Shown here in pieces: positions 1 through 8,817 of a stretch of 64,000 nt of DNA (within the stretch, counting starts at the first letter, position 1; each line of letters begins with the position of its first letter). The translations under genes were made by a program, and so were the position numbers. The DNA is from an uncultured bacterium (GTDB taxonomy: Bacteria; Cyanobacteriota; Vampirovibrionia; Gastranaerophilales; Gastranaerophilaceae). A model generated the notes under the pieces. It ran no database searches and had not been told where the DNA came from. It worked only from the letters and a program-made list of their open reading frames with translations. The DNA lies in the NCBI GenBank assembly GCA_902777385.1, contig CACYTP010000002.1, forward strand, positions 124,001 through 188,000. The letters run 5' to 3'.

Positions 1-401
1 TCAATAGCAGCTGCGTCTTCCGCTGCCTGCTTTTCGGTAGCTGCTTTCAGTTTATTAATGCCTTTGACAAGTAAAAATACTGCAAAAGCTACCATCAAGA
101 AGCTTATTAATGTATTGATAAATGCACCGTAATTGATAGTTACTACACCCGCATCCGTTGCGGCTTTTAACGAAGTATAAGTCGTATCCGGGTTTGGGTT
201 ATATATTGTTAAGTATAAATTTGAAAAATCAACTTTACCCATTAATGCACCAAGTGGCGGCATAATTACATCATTAACCACAGAATTTACAACATTTCCA
301 AAAGCGGCACCGATAATGATACCAACAGCCATGTCAATTACGTTACCTTTTACTGCAAATTCTTTGAATTCGCCAAGGTTTCTTTTTAGTCTTTCCAACA
401 T
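1..401 (-). CDS. mscL: Large-conductance mechanosensitive channel MscL (3' end cut by window)
   Basis: Reading leftward from an ATG at 401 gives [15 protein letters not shown], the amphipathic N-terminal helix of MscL. It is followed by a first membrane helix containing [16 protein letters not shown], a periplasmic loop, and a second helix near the left edge ([18 protein letters not shown]). The family forms a homopentameric inner-membrane pore that opens under high membrane tension after hypo-osmotic shock. A clear AAGGAG ribosome-binding site lies just before the start. About 133 residues are visible, close to the usual family length, so only the last few cytoplasmic residues should be missing. 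Identification is firm from the N-terminal signature and two-helix layout. Confidence 0.95.
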   Translation of the reverse strand, partial: MLERLKRNLGEFKEFAVKGNVIDMAVGIIIGAAFGNVVNSVVNDVIMPPLGALMGKVDFSNLYLTIYNPNPDTTYTSLKAATDAGVVTINYGAFINTLISFLMVAFAVFLLVKGINKLKAATEKQAAEDAAAI

Positions 402-477
402 ATTTTTTCTCCTTTTTCTACATCCAACCTGAATGTAATTTAATTATATTCGTTGATAATTATTCTGCTATATAAAA

Positions 478-515
478 GTTACAGATGTTTACAAAATATC
501 AAAAAAGTGTATAAT
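478..515 (+). promoter_or_regulatory. Promoter of the 75-aa gene with overlapping HLR1-like repeat
   Basis: TTTACA at 488-493 and TATAAT at 510-515 are 16 bp apart, a good sigma-70 type promoter. The ATG of the next gene is only 9 bp after the -10, so the mRNA would have almost no leader. The -35 is also the second half of a two-unit repeat, GTTACAGA-TG-TTTACAAA (478-495), which has one mismatch to the cyanobacterial HLR1 element bound by RpaB. Binding there would compete with RNA polymerase. The regulatory reading is inference. Confidence 0.5.
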
Positions 516-524
516 GTGTTTGTT

Positions 525-752
525 ATGTATAGTGACGGTGACAAAGTATTTATAGAAGATGATGATTTATGTATCACTTGTGAGAATTATGTCAAAGAAT
601 TTGATTGCCCTCTCTTGAGTGCATTGGTTCTTGGAGATGTTTTTCTTGAAGATAGCTTGATTGTCAGCCGTTGCGGATTTTACAAGGAATTTAAAAGAGT
701 ATTGCACATAGTAGGGAATAATAAGAAAAATGAGAACAATAACGCTGATTAA
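525..752 (+). CDS. Small conserved-looking cysteine-containing protein, function unknown
   Basis: The 75-residue frame starts MYSDGDKVFIEDDD and contains CITCENYVKEFDC, so three cysteines lie in a CxxC-x(8)-C pattern, plus one more near the C-terminus (SRCGFYKEF). That spacing could bind a metal, but I do not recognise the family. A longer TTG start at 453 exists but would place translation upstream of the promoter, so the ATG at 525 is preferred even though it has no Shine-Dalgarno sequence; the transcript may be leaderless. The end overlaps the start of the isocitrate dehydrogenase gene by 23 bp, which suggests translational coupling. Confidence 0.6.
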   Translation: MYSDGDKVFIEDDDLCITCENYVKEFDCPLLSALVLGDVFLEDSLIVSRCGFYKEFKRVLHIVGNNKKNENNNAD

Positions 753-1722
753 TGGGGACGGAATCGGACCTGAAATTTCTGATGCTGTTGTGAGAATTAT
801 TGATGCAGCCGGTCTGAAAATTGACTGGGATGTTCAAACTGCAGGTGCGGAAGTTATTGAGGCTGAAGGTACTCCGTTACCATCAAGAGTATTAGAGTCA
901 ATTCGTAGAAATAAGGTTGCTCTGAAAGCTCCTGTTACTACTCCTATAGGTAAAGGTTTCCGTTCCGTTAATGTGCAGCTTCGAAAGGAGCTTGATTTAT
1001 ATGCAAATTTAAGACCTTGTAAAAATCTGCCAAATGTTAAAACAGTATTCAATGATGTTGATTTGATTGTTGTCAGAGAAAATACAGAAGATTTATATGC
1101 AGGTATTGAGCGGCAAGTCGATGACGATACGGCAGAAAGCATTAAAATAATTACAAGAAAAGCCAGTGAAAGAATTTGCAAATTTGCATTTGACTATGCA
1201 GTGAACAATAACAGAAGTGAAGTTTGCGTTGTTACAAAAGCCAATATTATGAAGCTCTCTGACGGATTATTTCTGGATACATATCGTAACGTATCCTTAA
1301 ATTATCCAAATATAAAAACAAGAGAAATCCTTGTTGATAATTTGTGTATGCAGCTTGTGCAAAAACCGTCACAGTTTGATGTATTAGTTCTTCCTAACTT
1401 GTATGGTGATATTGTATCCGATTTATGTGCAGGATTAATCGGTGGTTTAGGTGTTGCTCAGGGTGCAAATATTGGGCATGATTGTGCTGTATTTGAACCC
1501 GTACATGGCTCTGCACCTGATATTAAAGGTCAGAATAAGGCTAATCCTACGGCATTACTCTTGTCTGCTATTGAAATGCTCAGATATATTAAAGAGTTTG
1601 AATATGCTGATAAGATTGAAAAAGCTTTGTTTAAAACTTTAGAACAAAATATCTGCACGTCAGATTTAGGTGGAAGTGCAGATACTATTACCTTTACAAA
1701 TGCTGTTATTTCAAATTTATAA
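730..1722 (+). CDS. NAD-dependent isocitrate dehydrogenase (isocitrate/isopropylmalate dehydrogenase family)
   Basis: A 330-residue single-domain beta-decarboxylating dehydrogenase. Substrate-binding residues sit in [19 protein letters not shown] (78-96), where the Ser and Asn of the S-x-N-x-x-LR pattern are typical of isocitrate rather than isopropylmalate enzymes. The metal-binding aspartates are in YGDIVSD (225-231). HGSAPDI (259-265) has Asp-Ile where NADP enzymes carry Lys-Tyr, which predicts NAD use. The reaction is isocitrate to 2-oxoglutarate plus CO2, supplying glutamate. Length matches the short NAD-IDH and LeuB types. No leu genes are adjacent, which also favours isocitrate. The start overlaps the upstream small gene. 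Homoisocitrate or tartrate-like substrates cannot be excluded. Confidence 0.85.
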   Translation: MRTITLINGDGIGPEISDAVVRIIDAAGLKIDWDVQTAGAEVIEAEGTPLPSRVLESIRRNKVALKAPVTTPIGKGFRSVNVQLRKELDLYANLRPCKNLPNVKTVFNDVDLIVVRENTEDLYAGIERQVDDDTAESIKIITRKASERICKFAFDYAVNNNRSEVCVVTKANIMKLSDGLFLDTYRNVSLNYPNIKTREILVDNLCMQLVQKPSQFDVLVLPNLYGDIVSDLCAGLIGGLGVAQGANIGHDCAVFEPVHGSAPDIKGQNKANPTALLLSAIEMLRYIKEFEYADKIEKALFKTLEQNICTSDLGGSADTITFTNAVISNL

Positions 1723-1739
1723 ATGTTTTTCTGAAATAT

Positions 1740-3131
1740 TTATGTTAAGTCGCTGTGTACATGCCGTGCATTATTAAGTATTTCTCGCTGCAGTTCATTC
1801 ATAGAGATAACACCATCTTTGTTTTTGTCCAGTCCTTTATTGCTTCGGTAGGCTGAGCCGTTTGCGGATGTTATAACAGCACTTCTTTTAGCACCTGCAG
1901 GGTACAAATTTAAGGCAAATAGTTCTCCTGCATTTACCTGTCTGTCTTTACCAAATTTTTCTTCTTTACTCAGCATAAGCGAGGCTTCCGCTATATCGAG
2001 CTGTTGCATAACATCCATTCTTCGGATATCTCTTTTTGAAAAATTTGTCCCATATTTTCTGTTTAAGCCGGCGAGTCCGTCATTTGTCATCTGATTTAGC
2101 CCTGCAGCGGTGCTTTTGCCGTTTATTTCAAATCGGGATTCTTTAAACAGCAAGCCTTTTAAGTCATCCGGTGTGCATTTTAAGTTCTGAGCCATTTCTT
2201 GTATTCTTTTGTCAACTCGGTTACTGATTGTAACTGAGCCGTCATTATGGTATACAATATCTCCTTGGGCTTTATTATTTCTATTCGTTCTTTTTGTGTC
2301 TATCCCGCCGTGTTGGTCTTTTAAATCATCTTGTTTCTTTTTGCTAATTGTATTATCGTTGTCTGTTCCTTTTGACGATGGTTGTTCGGTAGGTAATTCC
2401 GGTGTTGTCTTACCTTGTGGTGATTTTGCAGGCTCGGCAGGTGAAGTTTTAGGCTTTGCCGTAGCAGTATCGGCTTTTGCTTCTTTACTTGCAGCTCTGC
2501 CGATTGCTGCACCCAGCATAGCAGCATCTCTCATACCGATGAAAGTTTCACTCGGTTTCTGACTCGTGGATATGCTATCCTTTGGTGTGTTTTTGACTCC
2601 GGTTGTGTCTGATTTTTCAGTCTGTCCAGCGGCTTGTTTTGCAGGCTGTGTCTTAGGTTCGTTTGAGGGCTTCCCTATTGCGGCACCAAGCATAGCACCT
2701 GCATGTAAACCTGTATTGTCCGGATTCGGTTTTGGAGTTTGAACACTTTGTGCCGGTTGTTGTGCTGTCGGTTTGGGTTTATTTCCGCCATTTTTGAAGT
2801 TTATCCAACCTGCTTCGGCTTCTTCTTTACTCTTAGCTCTGTTTTTTAATCGTTCGTCATTGCTGTCTATTTCTGTCGGCAAAGTGAGTTCTTGACCGAC
2901 TTTAAACCATTTTCCGTTCCACTTGTCTTTATTTTGGCTTATAATCTGTTCCTTGCTTACTCCAAACTCTTTTGCAAGTGATTCAGGTGTCTCTCCATTT
3001 TGGACGTAAATCTTTTGCGTAAATACAGAGTTTGTTTTTTTAGCACTTTTTTGTGTTGTGCTTGTTAGCTGTTGTCCGGCTGTGTCGCCGGATAATTTAT
3101 TTAATCCATTTTGCTTGTCAATTGAAGTCAT
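1740..3131 (-). CDS. LysM protein with C-terminal lytic-transglycosylase-like domain and EF-hand
   Basis: This 463-residue protein has a LysM peptidoglycan-binding domain at about residues 40-85 (YVQNGETPESLAKEFGV ... VGQELTLP) and a long Pro/Thr/Lys-rich linker. The linker holds two copies of a short A-x-MLGAAIG(K/R) unit. The C-terminal domain contains LLFKESRFE, where Glu331 fits the catalytic Glu of lysozyme-like transglycosylases, followed by AAGLNQMT in place of the usual GLMQ. A canonical calcium-binding EF-hand loop DKNKDGVISMNE follows at 435-446. It probably cleaves or binds cell-wall glycan. There is no signal peptide or membrane helix. It lies 32 bp downstream of a paralogue and is probably co-transcribed with it. 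Confidence 0.75.
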   Translation of the reverse strand: MTSIDKQNGLNKLSGDTAGQQLTSTTQKSAKKTNSVFTQKIYVQNGETPESLAKEFGVSKEQIISQNKDKWNGKWFKVGQELTLPTEIDSNDERLKNRAKSKEEAEAGWINFKNGGNKPKPTAQQPAQSVQTPKPNPDNTGLHAGAMLGAAIGKPSNEPKTQPAKQAAGQTEKSDTTGVKNTPKDSISTSQKPSETFIGMRDAAMLGAAIGRAASKEAKADTATAKPKTSPAEPAKSPQGKTTPELPTEQPSSKGTDNDNTISKKKQDDLKDQHGGIDTKRTNRNNKAQGDIVYHNDGSVTISNRVDKRIQEMAQNLKCTPDDLKGLLFKESRFEINGKSTAAGLNQMTNDGLAGLNRKYGTNFSKRDIRRMDVMQQLDIAEASLMLSKEEKFGKDRQVNAGELFALNLYPAGAKRSAVITSANGSAYRSNKGLDKNKDGVISMNELQREILNNARHVHSDLT

Positions 3132-3163
3132 AATTATTTATCCTTATGTTTTGTAATATTGCT

Positions 3164-4534
3164 TTATGCTTTATATTGAGGTATCGGGTAAATTTTCCTT
3201 GGTATAGGGTGATTTGATGTGTTAAGTGAATCAGCGGGAAATTTATACTGATTGCCGCAGTATTGTGCAAGTGCTGCTGTTGTTGAGCCTCTGTTCATGG
3301 ATAAACTCGCTTTGTATGCCATGATGCCTACTTCAACCCCTAGTGCAACATCTTTTTGTATTGCTTCGTATAATTTTTCCGGAGTTGGATATTTTGTTTT
3401 TAATTCTGAAATTCTTGCATCATCATGTGCATAGTGTACATGCGAACCGGCTTCTTTTCTTTGTTTTAATGTTAGTTTTTTGTTATTTGCATCTTTAGGA
3501 TTTGCGTACATGCATCTTATAATTTCCGGGTTTACCTGCATAACACCTTTGTATTGACTGCCTTTGTGAACCATGACTCTTGGGGTGAAGTTAAACTGAC
3601 TTTCTCTTTCAAGAATGCTTACGGTTATTTCAGGATCAAGTCCATATCGGTCAGATAGTGTACATACCATGTTGGCAATGTATTTTGCATCACCTTTATT
3701 GCTTAAGTTTTTATTTTTCTTAATTCTGTTTAGTACTCGGTTGTATTTTACTTGATTTGTCGGCTGATATTCCTGAAATTCACCTTTCCAACCTGTAAGT
3801 CGAGCTTCTGTTTTTATTTCGGGTTTTGCAGATGATATAAATGGTGATTCTATTTTTTCTTTTCTTTCAATCTCTCCTCTTAAATCAGGTATAGCGTCGT
3901 TCCTTGCAACTTCAGTTTCAGGTGAAGATTGTAGAGGTGCTGAGGTCATAGTTTGTCCGGTATGCGAAAGTGCTGTTGTTTGCGGAGAACTAAATACCCC
4001 GTAGTTGCCGGTAAACCCTATATTTGTAGCTTTTAAAGTGTTTTCTTGTTTTTCATCTATTTGCGTTATTGTTCCTTTTTCTGTATTGTTGTCAGATTTT
4101 ACGGGTTCTTGTTTTCCTGCTTTTTTGCCTTTTGATGGGTTATTTAATTTATCGATGTATTCATTAATAGCTTCTTCTTTTGTTTTTCTGTTTTGTAGTT
4201 CTTCGTTATCTTCATTGATATGTTTTGGAATAACGATTGTTTGCCCTACTTTAAAGAATTTTCCGTTCCATGCTTTTTTGTTTGCATCTATAATAGCTTG
4301 TGCAGAGCAACCAAATTTTTTGGCTAATATTTTGGGTGTTTCTCCGCTTTGTACTACAATTTTTGGGTATCCGTTTTTGTCATACTCTATTTTCTTTTTT
4401 TCTTTATTTTGTTGCTTAGTTGCTGTAAATACCGAATTCCCTGCCCTTGAATTTTGAGCTGACCATTCGTGAATATATTTATTATTATAATTTGAAATGG
4501 TGAAACTGCCTTCTACACCGTCGGTTGATGTCAT
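3164..4534 (-). CDS. LysM protein with transglycosylase SLT-like domain
   Basis: This 456-residue paralogue of its downstream neighbour begins MTSTDG, while the neighbour begins MTSIDK. LysM occupies about residues 57-105 (IVVQSGETPKILAKKFGC ... FKVGQTIVIP). A disordered Ser/Thr/Lys-rich linker follows, then a lysozyme-fold domain with ILERESQFNFTP near residue 309 (a Glu fits the catalytic acid) and KGVMQVNPE matching the glycan-contact strand of family 1 transglycosylases. It probably acts on peptidoglycan, yet no signal peptide is visible, so the export route is unclear. An AAGGAG site precedes the ATG. A perfect HLR1-type repeat lies about 80 bp upstream of the start. Confidence 0.75.
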   Translation of the reverse strand: MTSTDGVEGSFTISNYNNKYIHEWSAQNSRAGNSVFTATKQQNKEKKKIEYDKNGYPKIVVQSGETPKILAKKFGCSAQAIIDANKKAWNGKFFKVGQTIVIPKHINEDNEELQNRKTKEEAINEYIDKLNNPSKGKKAGKQEPVKSDNNTEKGTITQIDEKQENTLKATNIGFTGNYGVFSSPQTTALSHTGQTMTSAPLQSSPETEVARNDAIPDLRGEIERKEKIESPFISSAKPEIKTEARLTGWKGEFQEYQPTNQVKYNRVLNRIKKNKNLSNKGDAKYIANMVCTLSDRYGLDPEITVSILERESQFNFTPRVMVHKGSQYKGVMQVNPEIIRCMYANPKDANNKKLTLKQRKEAGSHVHYAHDDARISELKTKYPTPEKLYEAIQKDVALGVEVGIMAYKASLSMNRGSTTAALAQYCGNQYKFPADSLNTSNHPIPRKIYPIPQYKA

Positions 4535-4612
4535 AAATTCTCCTTAATTAATACTTACTTAGTATTGATATCGGATTTATCGCTACTATCTTTAGTAATT
4601 TCGATAGCAGCT

Positions 4613-4630
4613 TTTACAAATGTTTACAAA
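4613..4630. promoter_or_regulatory. Perfect HLR1-type direct repeat (candidate RpaB site)
   Basis: TTTACAAA-TG-TTTACAAA matches the published HLR1 consensus (G/T)TTACA(A/T)(A/T)-NN-(G/T)TTACA(A/T)(A/T) at every position. HLR1 is the direct repeat bound by RpaB in cyanobacteria. It lies between the 107-aa gene and the start of the LysM gene at 4534, in a plausible promoter-proximal position. A clear RpaB homologue is encoded at 23033-23785. The match is seen directly; RpaB control is inference. Confidence 0.55.
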
Positions 4631-4647
4631 TTTTATTAGGATTACAA

Positions 4648-4971
4648 TTATAGACCTAAGTCCTTCATTAGATCTTTATTACTTGCCAACTCCTCAATAA
4701 CTTTATCGCTAAGAGGATCTATAACATTTTCGTTAAGTAATTTCTCGACAAGTTCGTTATGGGATTTGTTTTCAGGATCAGAAAGCACAAGTTTCGTAAA
4801 ATTCTTTATATCACATTGCTTTTCATACAAGTTAAGAGCGTGTTTTGACATTCTGGCAAGAAATTCATTTTCAACATCCCTTGACTTGTTATCAATAGGA
4901 TTTGTTACTGCTGATTGAACAGGTGTATTTTTTATGTTAAATTTTTTCGCAAGTTTATCTAATATATTCAT
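4648..4971 (-). CDS. Hypothetical helical protein, 107 aa
   Basis: Starts MNILDKLAKKFNIKN, an amphipathic helix, and is charged and almost entirely helical afterwards (HNELVEKLLNENVIDPLSDKVIEELASNKD). There is no signal peptide, membrane segment or recognised motif. Two short acidic helices ending in ASNKDLMKDLGL look like a protein-interaction module. On the same strand TTGACA at 5008-5003 is followed 17 bp later by TATAGG, which would place the transcription start at the ATG, and there is no Shine-Dalgarno sequence. It lies upstream of the LysM pair on the same strand, but 113 bp and an HLR1-like repeat separate them. Function unknown. Confidence 0.6.
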   Translation of the reverse strand: MNILDKLAKKFNIKNTPVQSAVTNPIDNKSRDVENEFLARMSKHALNLYEKQCDIKNFTKLVLSDPENKSHNELVEKLLNENVIDPLSDKVIEELASNKDLMKDLGL

Positions 4972-5101
4972 GCCTTATACCTATAATACATTATATACAC
5001 TGTGTCAAATATTTACAAATATCTTAATATTTCTTGCCTTGATTATGGTATATATTTATTTTATAATTTTTTTACTTGTTATATGAGAAAGAGGTTTTAA
5101 G

Positions 5102-6367
5102 ATGCTTGATATTAAACTAATCAGAGAAAATCCGGAAAAAATAAACGAATTGTTAAAAAGAAGAAATCCTGAGTTATCAATTGATGAAGTAATTAAAATT
5201 GATGAAGAAAGAAGAAAAATTCAGGTGCAGGTTGATGAATTAAGAGCAAAGAGAAAAAAAGAATCGCAGTCTATCGGCGAATTGAAGAAAAAAGGCGAAA
5301 ATACAGATGCAGTTCAGGCTGAGGTTAAAAAAATCGGCGATGATATTAAGGTATTGGAAGACAAGCAAAGTGAGTTGGATGAAAAACAGAGAAATTTCCT
5401 CCTTCATGTCCCGAATATTCCGGATGAAACTACTCCTGTTGGTACTTCTGAAGATGATAATATTGAGGTTTATAAATGGGGTGAGCCAAGAAAATTCGAT
5501 TTTGAGTTTAAGCCTCATTGGGATTTATGTGAAGAAAAGGGTATTGTTGATTTTGAACGAGGAGTAAAGCTTTCTCAGAGCAGATTTACAATGTACAGAG
5601 GTAAAGGCTCAAGACTTGAAAGAGCTATAATCAATTTCTTCCTTGATTACCATACTGAAAATCAAGGTTATGAAGAAATTTTACCTCCGTTTATGGCTAA
5701 TGCCGCTACCATGACCGGTACAGGTCAGTTGCCGAAGTTTAAAGAAGATATGTACAAGTGCGTTGATGAAGATTTGTACCTGATTCCTACTGCAGAAGTG
5801 CCTGTTACAAATATTTATTCAGGTGAAATTTTATCGGAAGACGATTTGCCAAAATATATGACGGCATATACACCATGCTTTAGAAGAGAATCGGGTTCTG
5901 CAGGTCGTGATACGAGAGGTTTAATCAGGGTTCACCAGTTCAATAAGGTTGAGTTGGTAAAACTTTGTACTCCTCAGTCAAGTAAGGAAGAACATGAAAA
6001 ATTAACAGAAGACGCTGAAAAAATGCTTCAGCTTCTTGAACTTCCATACCGCCGTGTTGCCTTATGTACAGCTGATATCGGCTTTTCGGCAAATAAATGT
6101 TGGGATTTGGAAGTATGGATGCCTTCTTACGGTACTTATAAAGAAATATCAAGTTGTTCTAATTATGGAGATTATCAGGCACGTCGTGCTAATATTAAAT
6201 ATCGTGATAAGGAAACCGGTAAACCTCAGTTTGTCCATACAATAAACGGTTCCGGTTTGGCTGTTGGAAGAACTTTTGCAGCTATTGTTGAAAACTTCCA
6301 ACAAGCTGACGGTACTGTAATTATTCCTGAAATACTTAGAAAATATACCGGTTTTGATAAAATTTAA
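5102..6367 (+). CDS. serS: Seryl-tRNA synthetase
   Basis: The 421-residue protein has the normal length. An N-terminal antiparallel coiled coil (about 30-105, rich in Lys/Glu) grips the tRNA-Ser variable arm. It is followed by the class II catalytic core with motif 2 [14 protein letters not shown] and motif 3 [17 protein letters not shown]. The serine and tRNA reading elements TAEVPVTN and [15 protein letters not shown] are also present. It charges tRNA-Ser in the cytoplasm. The ATG follows GAGAAAGAGG. A strong hairpin terminator begins 15 bp after the stop, so the gene is probably a single transcription unit. Confidence 0.97.
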   Translation: MLDIKLIRENPEKINELLKRRNPELSIDEVIKIDEERRKIQVQVDELRAKRKKESQSIGELKKKGENTDAVQAEVKKIGDDIKVLEDKQSELDEKQRNFLLHVPNIPDETTPVGTSEDDNIEVYKWGEPRKFDFEFKPHWDLCEEKGIVDFERGVKLSQSRFTMYRGKGSRLERAIINFFLDYHTENQGYEEILPPFMANAATMTGTGQLPKFKEDMYKCVDEDLYLIPTAEVPVTNIYSGEILSEDDLPKYMTAYTPCFRRESGSAGRDTRGLIRVHQFNKVELVKLCTPQSSKEEHEKLTEDAEKMLQLLELPYRRVALCTADIGFSANKCWDLEVWMPSYGTYKEISSCSNYGDYQARRANIKYRDKETGKPQFVHTINGSGLAVGRTFAAIVENFQQADGTVIIPEILRKYTGFDKI

Positions 6368-6381
6368 TTATTTATGTAATA

Positions 6382-6412
6382 AAAAATACCGGCTAAATCT
6401 GCCGGTATTTTT
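6382..6412. terminator. Bidirectional terminator between serS and the convergent gene
   Basis: A 12-bp perfect stem (6382-6393 with 6401-6412) with a 7-nt loop. The A-run on one side and T-run on the other give a U-tract in both directions. It lies between the stop of serS and the stop of the leftward 115-aa gene. Confidence 0.9.
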
Positions 6413-6459
6413 GTTTGTAGATATATATTAGGTAATTTATACAAAGTTACGCAAGAATA

Positions 6460-6807
6460 TTACAATGTAGGTCGGCTAATCTTATCTGCTCCGGTTTCTG
6501 CCAAGAAATTTTGTTCTGTAGCAAGTCTTCTGGCATATTTAACTGCACGTTTTATAACTGTTACAGGTCCCTGAAAAATATTTTCGGTAAATCTCTTGCC
6601 TCCGACTTCTGCTGAAAATTTCGGATTACAATATTCCATAAGCATAGAAAGATACACAGGAATTTTATTTGTTATTTCTTCTTTAGCGATTTGTTCAATT
6701 TTTTTTGCTTTATCCATTGGCAGATGGTTTAAGTATGTACGAACTGCCGGTGTCGCAGGATTTTGTACTAAATGCCCAAAACTCGGTTCTATTCTTCTTA
6801 CTTTCAT
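6460..6807 (-). CDS. Hypothetical protein, 115 aa, with N-terminal PSFG tag
   Basis: Starts MKVRRIEPSFGHLVQ. The EPSFGH segment resembles the short N-x-F-T-G type tag seen at the start of several other proteins in this window. The rest is a soluble, basic and helical protein (LPMDKAKKIEQIAKEEI ... VTVIKRAVKYARRLATEQN) without signal peptide or membrane helix. GGAGTATATAAATG gives a good start. It sits 15 bp downstream of the YqeG gene and is likely in one operon with YqeG and the U32 peptidase. I do not recognise the family. Confidence 0.65.
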   Translation of the reverse strand: MKVRRIEPSFGHLVQNPATPAVRTYLNHLPMDKAKKIEQIAKEEITNKIPVYLSMLMEYCNPKFSAEVGGKRFTENIFQGPVTVIKRAVKYARRLATEQNFLAETGADKISRPTL

Positions 6808-6822
6808 TTATATACTCCTTTA

Positions 6823-7302
6823 TTATTGCTTAACTGTTAATCTTTCAAGCTTTCTCACAAACCTGACAATAGGTTTTTCTTTTTCTGCCGAAATTGAGTC
6901 AACCAGAATTGTGATACACCCCAGCCTTTTGCCGCATAAAGTATCTGTTAGCGGTCTGTCTCCAACAAAAGCCGTCGTTTCCCCTTTAAGATTATGATTA
7001 TCCATAAATGTTTTTGCAACTTTTATTCTCGGTTTACCTGCTTTAAATACAATTGGACAATTTGTTACTGCTTTAACTCTTTCGATATATGTTTTATCAC
7101 TGTTATTTGATACAATGCCTACAAAAAAGTCTTGTTTTACTTTTCCTAACCAGTTTAGAGTTTCTTCACTGTAGTATGCTGTTTTTGACTCCATTAATGT
7201 GCTGTCCAAATCAAAAAGAAGTGCATTTATTCCCTTCGCCTTTAATTCTTCAAGATTTATCTCATAAATACTTTTTATATTGTAGTCCGGTTTAAGAAAC
7301 AT
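6823..7302 (-). CDS. YqeG family HAD-IIIA phosphatase
   Basis: A 159-residue HAD-fold enzyme. Motif I is FDLDSTLM, with Asp nucleophile and general acid. Motif II is VSNNS, the lysine of motif III is in FKAGKPRIKVA, and the acidic motif IV is VGDRPLTD. This compact capless layout matches the YqeG group (family IIIA), which includes phosphatidylglycerophosphatases of some bacteria and organelles; the true substrate here is not known. The gene starts with GGAGTAAAAGCTCATG and overlaps the end of the upstream U32 peptidase gene by 11 bp, implying translational coupling. Confidence 0.88.
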   Translation of the reverse strand: MFLKPDYNIKSIYEINLEELKAKGINALLFDLDSTLMESKTAYYSEETLNWLGKVKQDFFVGIVSNNSDKTYIERVKAVTNCPIVFKAGKPRIKVAKTFMDNHNLKGETTAFVGDRPLTDTLCGKRLGCITILVDSISAEKEKPIVRFVRKLERLTVKQ

Positions 7303-8533
7303 GAGCTTTTACTCCGATAGTTCTTGCCATTGCATACTTGTAGTCCTTAGGATTTTGTGAAAATTTAATCCATACATCCGCATTTGTATTTGCGACTTGT
7401 ATTTCATCAAACTCTTCATCATATATTTTTTCTACAATTGTTCTGAATTGTTCCTCAGGCGTGATAATTTCTACTTCATCCCCTGCAAGCATTTTGTTCT
7501 TTACTTTGACAAAATAAGTTCCATCTTTTTCTTCACCTTTAAATTCGCAGAGAAAATCTGCACCTGCAAGCCCTTTTGATATGTCATAACTGTAGCTGTC
7601 AGGTTTGTTTTCGCCAAGAGCAAATCCTGTAGTGTAGCCTCTGTTCCCGACCTTTTGCAATTCAATAAAATACTTGCTTAAATCTGCATTCTTATCTCTG
7701 TAGTAGTCATCTATAGCATTTCTGTACGCTTTTGCTACTGCTGAAACGTAATACAGACTCTTTGTTCTGCCTTCAACTTTTAATGAATCAACTCCTGCTT
7801 CTATTAATTGCGGGATATATTCAACAAGACACAAATCTTTTGGACTAAGAATATGAGTTCCTCTCTCGTCCTGATTTATTTCATAATATTGTCCCGGTCT
7901 TGTTTCTTCAACCAACTTGTAACTCCAACGGCAAGGCTGTGAACAGTTGCCGTGATTGGCTTTTCTTTCTCCGCCGGTAAAATAGTCACTTAATAAACAC
8001 CGACCTGAAAAAGATACGCATTGTGAACCGTGTACGAAGCTTTCAAGCTCAATATCCGGTACATGTTTTCTTATCTCAGCAATATCTTTTATTGCAAGTT
8101 CTCTTGCCAAAATCACTCTGCTTGCTCCTAAATCACGCCAGAATTTTACACTCTCATAGTTCAGAGTATTTGTTTGAGTACTGACATGTATATCTGTGTT
8201 TGGCATTTTATTTTTGACCATGTTAAATATGCCAAAATCACTTAATATAACTGCATCAGGCTTTGCATCAGCAAATTTTTCAATGTTTTCTTCCAATAAT
8301 CTAATGTCATTGTTAAATGCAAATATATTTAGTGTTAAGTATGCTTTTGCCCCAAACTCATGTGCTAATTCAATCGCATGGTTTAGATTATCAAGTGTAA
8401 TAATACTGCCCTTTCTCATAGCACGAAGACTAAAGTCTACAACGCCCAAATATACGGCATTTGCACCGTATCTTACAGCATATTCCAATTTTTCCATATT
8501 GCCCGCAGGCATTAATAATTCAACGTTTTTCAT
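7292..8533 (-). CDS. U32 family peptidase / RlhA-TrhP-type RNA hydroxylation protein
   Basis: The N-terminus (ELLMPAGNMEKLEYAVRYGANAVYLG) is the TIM-barrel start of family U32. The family signature is present as ESFVHGSQCVSFSGRCLLS, followed by NHGNCSQPCRWSY, so four conserved cysteines are available for an iron-sulphur cluster or zinc. Relatives include collagenase-like PrtC and the tRNA/rRNA hydroxylation factors TrhP and RlhA; the C-terminal region here is closest in outline to TrhP. I chose the ATG at 8533 (413 aa) because it precedes the conserved start; a TTG at 8572 would add 13 unrelated residues. Likely the first gene of an operon with YqeG. Confidence 0.88.
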   Translation of the reverse strand: MKNVELLMPAGNMEKLEYAVRYGANAVYLGVVDFSLRAMRKGSIITLDNLNHAIELAHEFGAKAYLTLNIFAFNNDIRLLEENIEKFADAKPDAVILSDFGIFNMVKNKMPNTDIHVSTQTNTLNYESVKFWRDLGASRVILARELAIKDIAEIRKHVPDIELESFVHGSQCVSFSGRCLLSDYFTGGERKANHGNCSQPCRWSYKLVEETRPGQYYEINQDERGTHILSPKDLCLVEYIPQLIEAGVDSLKVEGRTKSLYYVSAVAKAYRNAIDDYYRDKNADLSKYFIELQKVGNRGYTTGFALGENKPDSYSYDISKGLAGADFLCEFKGEEKDGTYFVKVKNKMLAGDEVEIITPEEQFRTIVEKIYDEEFDEIQVANTNADVWIKFSQNPKDYKYAMARTIGVKAHVS

Positions 8534-8643
8534 ATCCAAATGTATATTACCCGAAAGATTATAAATAATCAACTAATTGGGTGATGTTAATTTTTGAATT
8601 TTGACGAAAATAGATAATGTAGAGAGTTTGTTTAGGAGAAATA

Positions 8644-8778
8644 ATGCAAACATTATCTAATGCAACCGTTGCAATAAAAGAGATTTGGGAGCTTCAACAT
8701 CCGATTATTCATAAGTGGTTTTTGTTTAGCTCAATTTCAATGGGTATTTTGTTTGCTGTTTTGTTTTTAGCTGTTTAA
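8644..8778 (+). CDS. Small single-pass membrane protein, 44 aa
   Basis: ATG at 8644 follows a strong TTTAGGAGAAATA site. The 44 residues (MQTLSNATVAIKEIWELQHP ... ending AVLFLAV) have a polar N-terminus with an IWELQHPIIHKW segment and one C-terminal membrane helix of about 18 residues. The gene sits alone on the plus strand between two leftward genes. The good ribosome-binding site and clean membrane segment argue for a real gene, but I do not know the family. The HPIIHKWF stretch gives two histidines near the membrane surface. Confidence 0.55.
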   Translation: MQTLSNATVAIKEIWELQHPIIHKWFLFSSISMGILFAVLFLAV

Positions 8779-8817
8779 CTAGTTAAGCTTTCCTGATTTA
8801 TTTTTATTAAAAGACTG

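Noticed and set aside
2209-2562. Hydrophobic plus-strand frame opposite the LysM gene
   Set aside because: It is the shadow of a Ser/Thr/Pro-rich leftward gene with clear domains; no ribosome-binding site.
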